In this document: positions 1 through 8,199 of the stretch, in pieces | How positions within the stretch are numbered: position 1 is the first letter of the stretch | How the letters are laid out: every line of letters begins with the position of its first letter | Assembly (NCBI RefSeq): GCF_001541225.1 | Contig: NZ_LMTS01000158.1 | Span: 138,369 to 172,413, forward strand | Length of the DNA stretch: 34,045 nt | From: Variovorax sp. WDL1 | GTDB taxonomy: Bacteria > Pseudomonadota > Gammaproteobacteria > Burkholderiales > Burkholderiaceae_C | Reading direction: 5' to 3' | Program-made: the position numbers and the translations under genes | The notes under the pieces: model-generated | What the model was told of the DNA's origin: nothing | Seen by the model: only the letters and a program-made list of their open reading frames with translations | Databases searched by the model: none

Positions 1-1
1 C

Positions 2-520
2 TTCCCGCGCCTGACCCTGCAGGGCTCCATCGGCCGGCTGCAGTTCCGCACCAGCGGCTTGCGGGAGACGGTCGACACCTGGAGCATCGGCCCGGTGGCG
101 CTGTCCGTGCCGATCTTCGACGGCGGCACCCTGGCCGCCAATGTGGACGCCGCGCGGGCCCGCTACGACGAAGCCGTCGCGCTCTACCGCGGCAACGTGC
201 GCCAGGCGGTACGCGAGGTCGAGGAGGCGCTGATCAACCTGCAGAGCACCGACCAGCGCGCCGGCGACGCCGACGCCGCGGTGCAGAACTACCAGGCTTC
301 CTTCGACGCCACCAGCGCGCGCTACCAGAGCGGGCTGGCCAGCCTGTTCGAGCTGGAGGACTCGCGCCGCACCCTGTTCGCGGCGCAGACCGCGCGCGTC
401 TCGCTGCAGCGGGAGCGCGCCGAGGCATGGGTTGCGCTCTACCGCACCAGCGGCGGCGGCTGGTCGCGCCCGGGGACCGAAACGACAAGCACCTCTTCGA
501 TCGCGAAGCCAGCGAACTAG
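2..520 (+). CDS. RND efflux outer-membrane factor, NodT/OprM type (C-terminal part)
   Basis: The reading frame is open from the first bases of the window, so the N-terminus lies upstream and only about 172 residues are present. The opening residues (FPRLTLQGSIGRL) match the conserved start of the second half of TolC/NodT-like factors. The rest is the long helical barrel region with typical segments such as VPIFDGG, and an Ala/Arg/Glu-rich repeat. These trimeric channels carry drugs or metals from the inner-membrane pump across the outer membrane. The genes for the periplasmic adaptor and the pump follow at once (5 bp gap, then an ATGA overlap), so all three belong to one efflux operon. The lipoprotein signal expected for NodT members is outside the window. 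The substrate is unknown. Confidence 0.9.
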   Translation, partial: FPRLTLQGSIGRLQFRTSGLRETVDTWSIGPVALSVPIFDGGTLAANVDAARARYDEAVALYRGNVRQAVREVEEALINLQSTDQRAGDADAAVQNYQASFDATSARYQSGLASLFELEDSRRTLFAAQTARVSLQRERAEAWVALYRTSGGGWSRPGTETTSTSSIAKPAN

Positions 521-525
521 CTCTT

Positions 526-1680
526 ATGACCAGAATGAAGCGTTCCACCCTCCTCGTCATCGTGGCCGTGCTGGCGCTGCTGCTCGCGGCAGCGGCCTTC
601 ATGTTCTCGCGCGGCAAGCCGGCCGAACAGGCCGCTGGCAAGCCCAAGGAAGCCGCCGCCCAGCCGCGGCCCGCGCTCACCGTGACGGTGGCCAAGCCGG
701 AAACCAGCGAGCTCACCATCACGCTGGCCGCCAACGGCAACGTTGCCGCGTGGCAGGAAGCGAGCATCGGCTCCGAATCCACAGGCCTGCGCCTGGCCGA
801 AGTCCGCGTCAACGTGGGCGATGTGGTCAAGAAGGGCCAGGTGCTCGCCACCTTCTCGCAGGAGACCGTGCAAGCCGATGTGGCGCAGGCCCGCGCCGCG
901 CTGGCCGAGGCCAGGGCGACCGCTGCCGACGCCGCCGGCAACGCCGCGCGCGCCCGTACCCTGCAGGCGACCGGCGCGCTCAGCCAGCAGCAGATCAACC
1001 AGTACCAGACGGCGGAGCAGACCGCGAAGGCGCGCGTCGCGGCGGCCGAGGCCGTGCTGGCCGCGCAACAGGTGCGCGGCCGCAACACCCAGGTGCTGGC
1101 GCCCGACGACGGCGTGATCTCGTCGCGCACCGCCACCGTGGGCAGCGTGCTCGGCGCCGGCACAGAGCTGTTCCGGCTGATCCGCCAGGGCCGTCTCGAG
1201 TGGCGCGCGGAGGTGACCTCGGCCGAGCTGGCTCGCGTCGCCGTCGGCACCCCGGCCGTGATCACCAGCGCCAGCGGCGCCCAGGTCGACGGCAAGGTGC
1301 GCAGCATTGCGCCGACCGTGGATCCGCAGACCCGCAATGCGCTGGTCTACGTCGACATCCCCGGCGTCCAGCAGACGAACGCCGTCAAGGCCGGCATGTT
1401 CGCGCGCGGCGAGTTCCAACTCGGCCGCAGCAGCGCGCTGACCGTGCCGCAGGCGGCCGTCGTGCCGCGCGACGGCTTCAACCACCTGCTTGTGCTGCAG
1501 CCCGACAACCGGGTCGCGCAACTGAAGGTCGAGACCGGCCGCCGCGTGGGCGACCGCGTCGAGATCACCACCAAGCTGCCGGACGACGCGCGCATCGTGG
1601 TCCAGGGCGCCGGCTTCCTGAACGACGGCGACCTGGTGCGGGTGGTGGATGCGCTGCCGGCGAAGCGGAGTGCGCCCTGA
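526..1680 (+). CDS. RND efflux periplasmic adaptor (membrane-fusion protein)
   Basis: A 384-residue protein starting at MTRMKRST, with one N-terminal membrane anchor (about residues 6-26) and no lipobox. It then shows the membrane-fusion order: a barrel-sandwich half with GDVVKKGQVLATF, an Ala-rich helical hairpin of about residues 115-185, the second lipoyl half with VLAPDDGVISSRTATVGSVL, and C-terminal beta-barrel and proximal domains. Such adaptors bridge the inner-membrane pump to the outer-membrane channel. I chose ATG 526 because it lies just after the upstream stop and begins directly with the anchor; the frame is open further upstream but overlaps the previous gene. The stop overlaps the pump start. 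Substrate class is not readable. Confidence 0.93.
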   Translation: MTRMKRSTLLVIVAVLALLLAAAAFMFSRGKPAEQAAGKPKEAAAQPRPALTVTVAKPETSELTITLAANGNVAAWQEASIGSESTGLRLAEVRVNVGDVVKKGQVLATFSQETVQADVAQARAALAEARATAADAAGNAARARTLQATGALSQQQINQYQTAEQTAKARVAAAEAVLAAQQVRGRNTQVLAPDDGVISSRTATVGSVLGAGTELFRLIRQGRLEWRAEVTSAELARVAVGTPAVITSASGAQVDGKVRSIAPTVDPQTRNALVYVDIPGVQQTNAVKAGMFARGEFQLGRSSALTVPQAAVVPRDGFNHLLVLQPDNRVAQLKVETGRRVGDRVEITTKLPDDARIVVQGAGFLNDGDLVRVVDALPAKRSAP

Positions 1681-4600
1681 TGAACGTCTCCGCCTGGTCC
1701 ATCCGAAACCCCATCCCCGCGGTGATGCTGTTCGTGCTGCTCACCTTCGCCGGGCTGCTGTCCTTCAACGCGATGAAGGTGCAGAACTTTCCCGACATCG
1801 ACCTGCCCACGGTGACCGTCTCGGTCTCGCTGCCCGGCGCTGCGCCCTCGCAGCTCGAGAACGACGTGGCGCGCAAGATCGAGAACTCGATCGCCACCGT
1901 CCAGGGCCTCAAGCACATCACGACCAAGGTGCAGGACGGCGCGGCCACGATGATCGTCGAGTTCCGGCTCGAGAAGCCGGTGCAGGAAGCGGTCGACGAC
2001 GTACGCTCGGCGGTGCAGCGCGTGCGCGCCGACCTGCCGGCGGACGTGCGCGACCCGGTCATCAACAAGCTGGACTTCGCGGCCCAGCCAGTGCTGGCCT
2101 TCACCATCGCCTCCTCGCGCATGGACCCGGAGGCGCTGAGCTGGTTCGTCGACGACACCGTCACCAAGAAGCTGCTGGCCATCAGCGGCGTGGGCGCGGT
2201 GAACCGGGTGGGCGGCGTCACGCGGCAGGTTCACGTCGACCTCGACCCGGGCCGGCTGCAATCGCTCGGGGCCACCGCGGCCGACATCTCGCGCCAGCTG
2301 CGCCAGGTGCAGACCGAGAGCGCCGGCGGGCGCACCGACCTGGGCGGCAGCGAGCAGCCGGTGCGCACGCTGGCCACCGTGCGCTCGGCCGAGGAGCTGC
2401 GCGACATGCAGATCCCGCTGTCGGACGGCCGCAGCATCCGGCTCGACCAGGTGGCGCGCGTCTCCGACACCATTGCCGAGCCGCGCGCCGCTGCCCTGCT
2501 CGACGGAAAGCCGGTGGTCGGCTTCGAGGTCGCGCGCAGCCGCGGCGCGAGCGAGGTCGAGGTCGGCGGCGCGGTGCAGAAGGCGCTGGCCGAGCTGCGT
2601 GCGCAGCATCCCGACATCCAGCTCACCGAGGCCTTCAACTTCGTCGATCCGGTGCAGGAGGAATACGACGGCTCGCTGCACCTGCTCTACGAAGGCGCCC
2701 TGCTGGCGGTGATCGTGGTCTGGCTGTTCCTGCGCGACTGGCGCGCCACCTTCGTCTCCGCCGTCGCGCTGCCGATGTCGGCCATCCCCGCCTTCATCGG
2801 CATGTACCTGCTGGGCTTCTCGATCAACGTCGTCACGCTGCTGGCGCTGTCGCTGGTGGTCGGCATCCTGGTGGACGACGCGATCGTGGAGGTGGAGAAC
2901 ATCGTGCGCCACCTTCGCATGGGCAAGACGCCCTACCAGGCGGCGATGGAGGCGGCCGACGAGATCGGCCTGGCGGTGATCGCCACCACCTTCACGCTGA
3001 TCGCGGTGTTCCTGCCCACCGCCTTCATGAGCGGCGTGGCCGGCAAGTTCTTCAAGCAGTTCGGCTGGACCGCCTCGCTCGCGGTCTTCGCCTCGCTGGT
3101 GGTGGCGCGGATGCTCACGCCGATGATGGCCGCCTACATCCTGAAGCCGCTGGTCGGCGCCGAGAAGGAGCCGCGCTGGCTCAGCTTCTACATGCGGCTG
3201 GCCGAGCGCAGCCTGCGGCACCGCTTTACCACCATGGTGCTGGCCACCCTCTTCTTCTTCGGCTCGCTCGCGATGATCCCGCTGCTCAAGACCGGCTTCA
3301 TCCCGGCCGACGACAACTCGCAGACGCAGGTCTACCTCTCGCTGCCGCCGGGCGCGACACTGGCCCAGACGCTGGCCATGGCCGAGGAGACCCGGCAGCG
3401 GGTGATGGCCGTGGAGCACGTGAAGAGCGTCTACACCACCGTGGGCGGCGGCAGCGCGGGCGGCGATCCCTTCGCCAGTTTCGGCACGCCGGAGACGCGC
3501 AAGGCCACGCTCACCATCAAGCTGGCCGACCGCGGCGACCGCCCGCGCAAGCAGGGCATCGAGAACAACATCCGCAAGACGCTCGAAACCCTGCCCGGCG
3601 TGCGCACGACCGTCGGCCTCGGCGGCTCGGGCGAGAAGTACATCCTGGTGCTGACCGGCGAGGAGCCGCACGCGCTCACGGCCGCGGCGCGCGCGGTCGA
3701 GAAGGACCTGCGCACCATCCCCGGCCTGGGCAACATCACCTCCACCGCCAGCCTGATCCGGCCCGAGATCGCGGTGCGGCCCGACTTCGCCCGCGCGGCC
3801 GACCTGGGCGTCACCAGCTCGGCCATTGCCGAGACCCTGCGCGTGGCCACGCTGGGCGACTACGACCAGGCGCTGGCCAAGCTCAATCTGGCGCAGCGCC
3901 AGGTGCCGATCGTGGTGAAGCTGGAGGACTCGGCGCGGCAGGACCTGTCGCTGCTGGAACGCCTGACCGTCCCCGGTGCGCGCGGCCCGGTGATGCTGAG
4001 CCAGGTCGCCACCCTCACGATGGAAGGCGGCCCGGCGGTGATCGACCGCTACGACCGCTCGCGCAACGTCAACTTCGAGATCGAGCTCTCGGGCGTCGGC
4101 CTCGGCGACGCCAAGAAGGCGGTGGAGGCCCTGCCCTCGGTGCGCAACCTGCCGCCCGGCGTGCGCGTGGCGGAGGTGGGCGATGCCGAAATGATGAGCG
4201 AGCTGTTCGCCAGCTTCGGCCTGGCAATGCTGACCGGCGTGCTGTGCATCTACATCGTGCTGGTGCTGCTCTTCAAGGACTTCCTGCATCCGGTCACCAT
4301 CCTGTGCGCGTTGCCGCTGGCGCTGGGCGGGGCCTTCATCGGCCTGCTGCTGGGGCAGCAGGCGCTGTCGATGCCGTCGATGATTGGCTTCATCATGCTG
4401 ATGGGCGTGGCCACCAAGAACTCGATCCTGCTGGTGGAGTACGCGATCGTGGCGCGCCGCGACCACGGCATGACGCGCTGGGAGGCGCTGCGCGACGCGT
4501 GCCACAAGCGCGCGCGGCCGATCATCATGACCACGCTGGCCATGGGCGCGGGCATGGCGCCCATCGCCTTCGGATGGAGCGCGGCCGACTCCAGCTTCCG

Positions 4601-4808
4601 CGCGCCGATGGCAATGGCGGTGATCGGCGGGCTGATCACCTCCACGGTGCTGAGCCTGCTGGTGGTGCCGGCCGTGTTCACCTACGTGGACGACATCGAG
4701 CACTGGCTGCATCGGATGGTGGCGCGCATCCGCGGGCGCCGGCCCGACCCGGCCGATGCGCCGGAGGGTCCGCCGCCGCTTGCGCGCGAACAGCCGGCCG
4801 CTCACTGA
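1680..4808 (+). CDS. RND efflux pump, HAE1-type inner-membrane transporter
   Basis: A 1042-residue protein, the usual length for AcrB-like pumps. It opens with the amphipathic start and TM1 typical of the family (SAWSIRNPIPAVMLFVLL), followed by a porter domain, TM2-6, a second porter domain, and TM8-12. TM4 carries GILVDDAIVEVENI, holding the paired Asp residues of the proton relay, and the second half carries MGVATKNSILLVEYA. The ATG overlaps the stop of the adaptor gene (ATGA), which indicates translational coupling. Antiport of protons drives export of drugs, solvents or similar compounds through the partner channel. No regulator gene sits beside the operon in the window, so its control must lie upstream or elsewhere. 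Confidence 0.95.
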   Translation: MNVSAWSIRNPIPAVMLFVLLTFAGLLSFNAMKVQNFPDIDLPTVTVSVSLPGAAPSQLENDVARKIENSIATVQGLKHITTKVQDGAATMIVEFRLEKPVQEAVDDVRSAVQRVRADLPADVRDPVINKLDFAAQPVLAFTIASSRMDPEALSWFVDDTVTKKLLAISGVGAVNRVGGVTRQVHVDLDPGRLQSLGATAADISRQLRQVQTESAGGRTDLGGSEQPVRTLATVRSAEELRDMQIPLSDGRSIRLDQVARVSDTIAEPRAAALLDGKPVVGFEVARSRGASEVEVGGAVQKALAELRAQHPDIQLTEAFNFVDPVQEEYDGSLHLLYEGALLAVIVVWLFLRDWRATFVSAVALPMSAIPAFIGMYLLGFSINVVTLLALSLVVGILVDDAIVEVENIVRHLRMGKTPYQAAMEAADEIGLAVIATTFTLIAVFLPTAFMSGVAGKFFKQFGWTASLAVFASLVVARMLTPMMAAYILKPLVGAEKEPRWLSFYMRLAERSLRHRFTTMVLATLFFFGSLAMIPLLKTGFIPADDNSQTQVYLSLPPGATLAQTLAMAEETRQRVMAVEHVKSVYTTVGGGSAGGDPFASFGTPETRKATLTIKLADRGDRPRKQGIENNIRKTLETLPGVRTTVGLGGSGEKYILVLTGEEPHALTAAARAVEKDLRTIPGLGNITSTASLIRPEIAVRPDFARAADLGVTSSAIAETLRVATLGDYDQALAKLNLAQRQVPIVVKLEDSARQDLSLLERLTVPGARGPVMLSQVATLTMEGGPAVIDRYDRSRNVNFEIELSGVGLGDAKKAVEALPSVRNLPPGVRVAEVGDAEMMSELFASFGLAMLTGVLCIYIVLVLLFKDFLHPVTILCALPLALGGAFIGLLLGQQALSMPSMIGFIMLMGVATKNSILLVEYAIVARRDHGMTRWEALRDACHKRARPIIMTTLAMGAGMAPIAFGWSAADSSFRAPMAMAVIGGLITSTVLSLLVVPAVFTYVDDIEHWLHRMVARIRGRRPDPADAPEGPPPLAREQPAAH

Positions 4809-4809
4809 G

Positions 4810-5541
4810 GTGTCCGCAGCACGAACGCTCCTGCTGCTGGGCGCGGCCACCCTGGGGCTCGGCTTCGCGTTCGACGGGCGCCTGCCCGCACGCCCCCTGC
4901 TTCTGCCGGCGATGCATACGGAGCCGCTCCAGACAGCGGTCGCAGAGCCGGCCTTCGCCACGCACGTCGGCGGCGTCGACTATCGGATCGCACCGGTCGC
5001 CGACTACGACATCGCCGGGCTGGTCGTCAGCCGGCATGACGCCGACGCCTGGTGGGACTGGATTCACGCGGCGAGCAACGACCACCTCAACGTGGTGGAC
5101 CTCTGCCTGATCTGGGGCGCCAATGCCGCCGACGGCGCCTACGAAAAGATGTCCTTCTCGAGTGGCCAGTTCGTGTGCTACGTGAGCAGCGAGGACGCCT
5201 CGGTGTGGCGGCCGGAGTACCTCCGGTCCCTGTCCAACAATCACCTGCTGACCGACAGCGCGGCGGTCGCGCGGCGCCTTCGCGGAGTGCGCGTCGGCGA
5301 CCAGGTTCGCTTGCGCGGCCAGCTCGCGAGCTACAGCCACGACGCGGGCTTTGCCTTCACCCGCGGCACTTCGCTGACGCGCGAGGACACCGGCAACGGC
5401 GCGTGCGAGACCCTGTTCGTGCGCGACCTGGAGGTCTTGCGCCGGGCGCCGGCGTGGCCGCGTTGGCTGCAATGGCTGGGCACGCTGCTGGTCGTCGCGG
5501 GGCTGTGGCGCTGGTACGCGGCGCCGCACCGGCCGCGCTAG
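4810..5541 (+). CDS. Unrecognised two-TM protein with an OB-fold-like middle
   Basis: I do not recognise this family with certainty. The likely start is GTG 4810, one base after the pump stop, giving 243 residues; an earlier start inside the pump gene is possible. There is a hydrophobic segment near residues 6-20 and another close to the C-terminus (about 217-234) followed by a basic tail, so the middle probably faces the periplasm. The stretch GDQVRLRGQLASYSH, followed later by TGNGACETLFVRDLEVL, has the alternating pattern of an OB-fold strand set. Two Trp-rich segments precede it. Close packing behind the RND pump suggests cotranscription, but no functional link to efflux can be shown. Confidence 0.7.
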   Translation: MSAARTLLLLGAATLGLGFAFDGRLPARPLLLPAMHTEPLQTAVAEPAFATHVGGVDYRIAPVADYDIAGLVVSRHDADAWWDWIHAASNDHLNVVDLCLIWGANAADGAYEKMSFSSGQFVCYVSSEDASVWRPEYLRSLSNNHLLTDSAAVARRLRGVRVGDQVRLRGQLASYSHDAGFAFTRGTSLTREDTGNGACETLFVRDLEVLRRAPAWPRWLQWLGTLLVVAGLWRWYAAPHRPR

Positions 5542-5642
5542 CTCGGCAGCACGCCCTTCGCCTACCCGCCTTCGCTGCAGCCGCGCACAATGTCGGGCCG
5601 CGCCCCATGCAATGCTGTGGGAGCCTTGTGACGGAGAACACC

Positions 5643-6005
5643 GTGAAGCCTTCCCAGCTGCCCCGTTCCTTCTTCCTTTGCGCCGGCCTGGCAGCGCCCT
5701 TTGCCGCGCCGGCCCAGCCGGCCCCCGACGCACTCCAGCAGCGCTACGAGCGCGAGATCGCGGCGTGCAACAACGGCACCCTCGCCGCACCGGCGCGCGA
5801 AGCCTGCATCCGTGCCGCAGGCACGGCGCTCGACCGCGCGCGCGGCGGTCCGCCGGCCGAGGTGCCCCAGCCCTCGGCGGACGGACGCGCCACGATCGTG
5901 GCACCGCCCGGCGCCGCTCCCTCGAGCGGTTCGGACGCCGTTACCTCAGGGGACGGCCGCGCCACCATCGTGCGGCCGGCCGGCCAGGGGGCGCCGCAGC
6001 GGTAG
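5643..6005 (+). CDS. Small exported protein with a repeated DGRATIV motif
   Basis: A 120-residue protein of unknown function. GTG 5643 has a good ribosome site (GGAG at 5633-5636, spacing 6), so I prefer it over ATG 5607 and GTG 5628 in the same frame. A signal peptide is clear: basic start, hydrophobic core LCAGLAAPFAAPA, and Ala-x-Ala cleavage context near residue 24. The mature part has two cysteines (C42 and C55) that could form a disulfide, then a Pro/Ala/Gly-rich tail that carries the seven-residue motif DGRATIV twice (about 80-86 and 104-110). It ends shortly before the convergent flavin reductase gene. It probably acts in the periplasm or at the cell surface. Confidence 0.7.
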   Translation: MKPSQLPRSFFLCAGLAAPFAAPAQPAPDALQQRYEREIAACNNGTLAAPAREACIRAAGTALDRARGGPPAEVPQPSADGRATIVAPPGAAPSSGSDAVTSGDGRATIVRPAGQGAPQR

Positions 6006-6018
6006 CGCGGGCCCGCGC
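6005..6018. terminator. GC palindrome between convergent genes
   Basis: A perfect 14-bp palindrome, GCGCGGGCCCGCGC, begins on the last base of the stop codon of the small exported protein and lies in the 41-bp gap before the convergent flavin reductase gene. It could form a stem that ends or pauses transcription from the left, but there is no T-run on either side. High-GC DNA makes such palindromes fairly common, so this is a weak call. Confidence 0.3.
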
Positions 6019-6046
6019 CCATTCACCGCACCGGGCAATTGGCGAT

Positions 6047-7027
6047 TCAGCCTTCGGCCGGCGCCGGCACGACGGCCGCCTCGTCGTGCACGCCACTGTC
6101 CTTGCGCAAGGTCGCGATCAGCTCGTCCAGCGCACTGACCGCGCCTTCCGCATCGCGGGCCCGCAGGCATTGCACGACCTTTCGCCGAAGCGGAAACGCC
6201 TCGGGCCTCGGCCGCGCGGGGATCACGTGAGTCATCCGCTCGCGCAGCACGGTGGTCATCGTCTGCGCCATGAGCCGCAGGGCCTCGTTGTGACCGGCCA
6301 GGGCAATCGACGAGAAGAAGCGCGCCGTGGCCTCGATGCGCTGCGCAAGCGCGTCCTTGCCCTGGTGCTGCTCGATCTCGTCCGCGGCGGCTTCGATCAC
6401 GTCCACCTCCGCATCGGAGGCCCGCTCGCAGGCCAGCCGAAGCAGAGTGCCGTAGAGCGCTCGGTAGGCCTCGTCGATGTCGGCCGTGCCGAGTTGTCCC
6501 CCGAGCACCAGCTTGCGCAGCGACTCGGCCAGCATCATGTAGGCGCCCTTGTAGAACACCAGCGCATGGTCGGCCGAACCGGTGGTCATGTGCTTCACCT
6601 CGCCGATGAAGATCTCGTGGTCGCCGGCCTCGTGGCGCGCATGCACACGGCATTCGAAGCTGGCAAGGCAGTCGTCGATGAGCGGTGTCCCGAGCGGACC
6701 CGGACGCCAGGCCACGCCCTCGAACTTGTCGGCGACCTTGCTCGATGCAAACCGGGCGGACAGCACGTCCTGGCTCTGCGACAGGATGTTGATGGCAAAG
6801 GTATCAGCCTCCACGAACGCGCGCAGCAGGCTGCTCGCCTTGCGCAGGCTGAAGAGCACCAGGGGCGGCTCGAGCGAGACCGAGCTGAACGAGTTGCAGG
6901 TCAGCCCGGCAGGCCTCCCGTCGGCGGCATTGGTCGTGATGACGGCCACCCCCGTCGGAAAACACCCCAGCAACTGGCGAAAAAGCTTGGGCTCGATGGC
7001 ATCGAGATGCGGCGTCGGATGGCTCAT
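6047..7027 (-). CDS. Flavin reductase fused to a C-terminal FCD-like domain
   Basis: A 326-residue protein, about twice the length of a plain flavin reductase. Residues 1-165 are a FMN-binding-split-barrel reductase (CFPTGVAVITT near 22-32, GLTCNSFSSVSLEPPL at 41-56, GDHEIFIGEV at 135-144); it would reduce FMN or FAD with NAD(P)H for a monooxygenase. Residues 185-307 are all-helical and follow the FCD pattern of FadR-type GntR regulators (LACERASDAEVD..., FFSSIALAGHNEAL, RARDAEGAVSALDEL). No winged-helix DNA-binding part is present. By my alignment the FCD metal ligands are lost: D-x2-F-H reads T-x2-F-F at 234-238, and the later His positions are absent. The start overlaps the stop of the VOC gene (7024-7027). 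It is the last gene of the minus-arm operon and the likely flavin partner of the LLM enzymes. Confidence 0.85.
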   Translation of the reverse strand: MSHPTPHLDAIEPKLFRQLLGCFPTGVAVITTNAADGRPAGLTCNSFSSVSLEPPLVLFSLRKASSLLRAFVEADTFAINILSQSQDVLSARFASSKVADKFEGVAWRPGPLGTPLIDDCLASFECRVHARHEAGDHEIFIGEVKHMTTGSADHALVFYKGAYMMLAESLRKLVLGGQLGTADIDEAYRALYGTLLRLACERASDAEVDVIEAAADEIEQHQGKDALAQRIEATARFFSSIALAGHNEALRLMAQTMTTVLRERMTHVIPARPRPEAFPLRRKVVQCLRARDAEGAVSALDELIATLRKDSGVHDEAAVVPAPAEG

Positions 7028-7392
7028 GGTGTCTTCGTCCCCTGGCGCATGAAGAGTTGAACGATGTTGCCCTCGGGGTCGCGCAGCGACAGCACCGCGC
7101 CGTGCGAGCCCATGTCCCGCGTGCCGAGTACCTCGCCGCCCGCCGCTGCCACACGCTCGGCGGTGGCGGCGATGTCGTCCACTTCGAACACCATGACGAC
7201 GCCGCTCGTCGCAGGCAGCGCTTCTTCGCGGCAAGCCAGGGCGACGCTGGTGTTGCCCACCCCGTACTGGATCCAACGATCCTTGTCGCGGAACTTGAGC
7301 TGCAGCCCCAGTGCCGATTCGTAGAAGGCATGGAGTTCGGCCGGCCGCTCGGCCACCACGAACACATTCTGCAGGCGCTTTGGCGATTCCAT
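7024..7392 (-). CDS. VOC/glyoxalase-fold protein
   Basis: A 122-residue single-module vicinal-oxygen-chelate protein. It starts with the usual first strand and helix (LQNVFVVAERPAELHAFYESALGL) and ends with the hallmark VLSLRDPEGNIVQLF. VOC proteins are metal-dependent lyases, isomerases or ring-cleaving enzymes, or binding proteins; this one has no clear metal His at the first strand (V11-V13 region), so catalysis is uncertain. ATG 7392 is used; GTG 7404 in the same frame overlaps the SDR stop and is an alternative. It is packed between the SDR and the flavin reductase in one operon. It could process the oxygenated product or bind it, but nothing in the sequence fixes the ligand. Confidence 0.8.
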   Translation of the reverse strand: MESPKRLQNVFVVAERPAELHAFYESALGLQLKFRDKDRWIQYGVGNTSVALACREEALPATSGVVMVFEVDDIAATAERVAAAGGEVLGTRDMGSHGAVLSLRDPEGNIVQLFMRQGTKTP

Positions 7393-7400
7393 GGTGTGGC

Positions 7401-8186
7401 TCACGGTGCGTTGTTGTAGACGTTGGCCAGGGAGGCTTTCAGGAAGCCGCCATCGACCACGATGTCCTGCCCGTTGATGTACGTGGATGCATCGCTCGCC
7501 AGGAACGAGACGGCGCCTGCGATGTCCGCAGGGACGCCGATGCGCCGAGCAGGAATCCTGGAGGTGCGGGTCTTCAGCACCGCCTCGTCGCGGTAATGCA
7601 CTTCCGACAACGGCGTGCGGATCATGCCGGGGCTGACGGAGTTCGCACGAATGCCGCGCGGCCCCCATTCCACGGCCATCTGATGGGTCAGCGCCCGCAT
7701 GGCGGCCTTGGTCGGCCCGTAGGCACCGACCCGTGTGGACACCTGCGCCGCGATCGACGCCACGTTGACGATGCTGCCGGCCTCCTGGTCGAACATCATC
7801 GGCACCAATGCCTGCGCGCACAGCAAGGCGCCGCGAAGGTTCACATGGAAGATGCGGTCCCACAAGTCGATCGGAAAGTCCTCGAGGGCCACGGGCGACG
7901 AGGTGATGGCTGCGTTGTTCACCAGCACGTCGCAGCGACCGAAGCGAGAACGCGTCAGCCCGGCCATCTCTGCGATCGAAGCGGGGTCCGAGATATCGCA
8001 GTGCACGACCAGGCCGCCATTGGCTTCGGCGGGCGCGGCCGGATAGCTGATGTCGACGTGGACCACCTGCGCACCGATGGCGCGAAGGTGCTCGCAGATG
8101 GCGAGGCCGAGACCTCCGGCGGCGCCGGTGACGACGGCCACCTTGCCTTCCAGGGCATGGCTGTCGAAAGGGTTGGTAGAAGACAT
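7401..8186 (-). CDS. SDR family oxidoreductase (classical type)
   Basis: A 261-residue classical short-chain dehydrogenase. The coenzyme site TGAAGGLG is at 20-27, NNAA at 90-93, catalytic Ser144, Tyr156 and Lys160 (YGPTK) are all present, and the C-terminal SFLASDASTYINGQDIVVDGG is typical. Asp45 at the end of the second strand (VHVDIS) favours NAD over NADP. It interconverts an alcohol and a ketone on an unknown substrate. It is 13 bp downstream of LLM monooxygenase B in the same operon, so it probably makes or removes the carbonyl that the monooxygenase handles. Confidence 0.92.
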   Translation of the reverse strand: MSSTNPFDSHALEGKVAVVTGAAGGLGLAICEHLRAIGAQVVHVDISYPAAPAEANGGLVVHCDISDPASIAEMAGLTRSRFGRCDVLVNNAAITSSPVALEDFPIDLWDRIFHVNLRGALLCAQALVPMMFDQEAGSIVNVASIAAQVSTRVGAYGPTKAAMRALTHQMAVEWGPRGIRANSVSPGMIRTPLSEVHYRDEAVLKTRTSRIPARRIGVPADIAGAVSFLASDASTYINGQDIVVDGGFLKASLANVYNNAP

Positions 8187-8199
8187 CGGTGACAGTGCT

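Noticed and set aside
1347..4961. A very long open frame on the minus strand opposite the RND pump
   Set aside because: It is antisense to a complete, clearly homologous pump gene. Its product is dominated by His, Arg, Gly and Ala, a typical artefact of GC-rich DNA.
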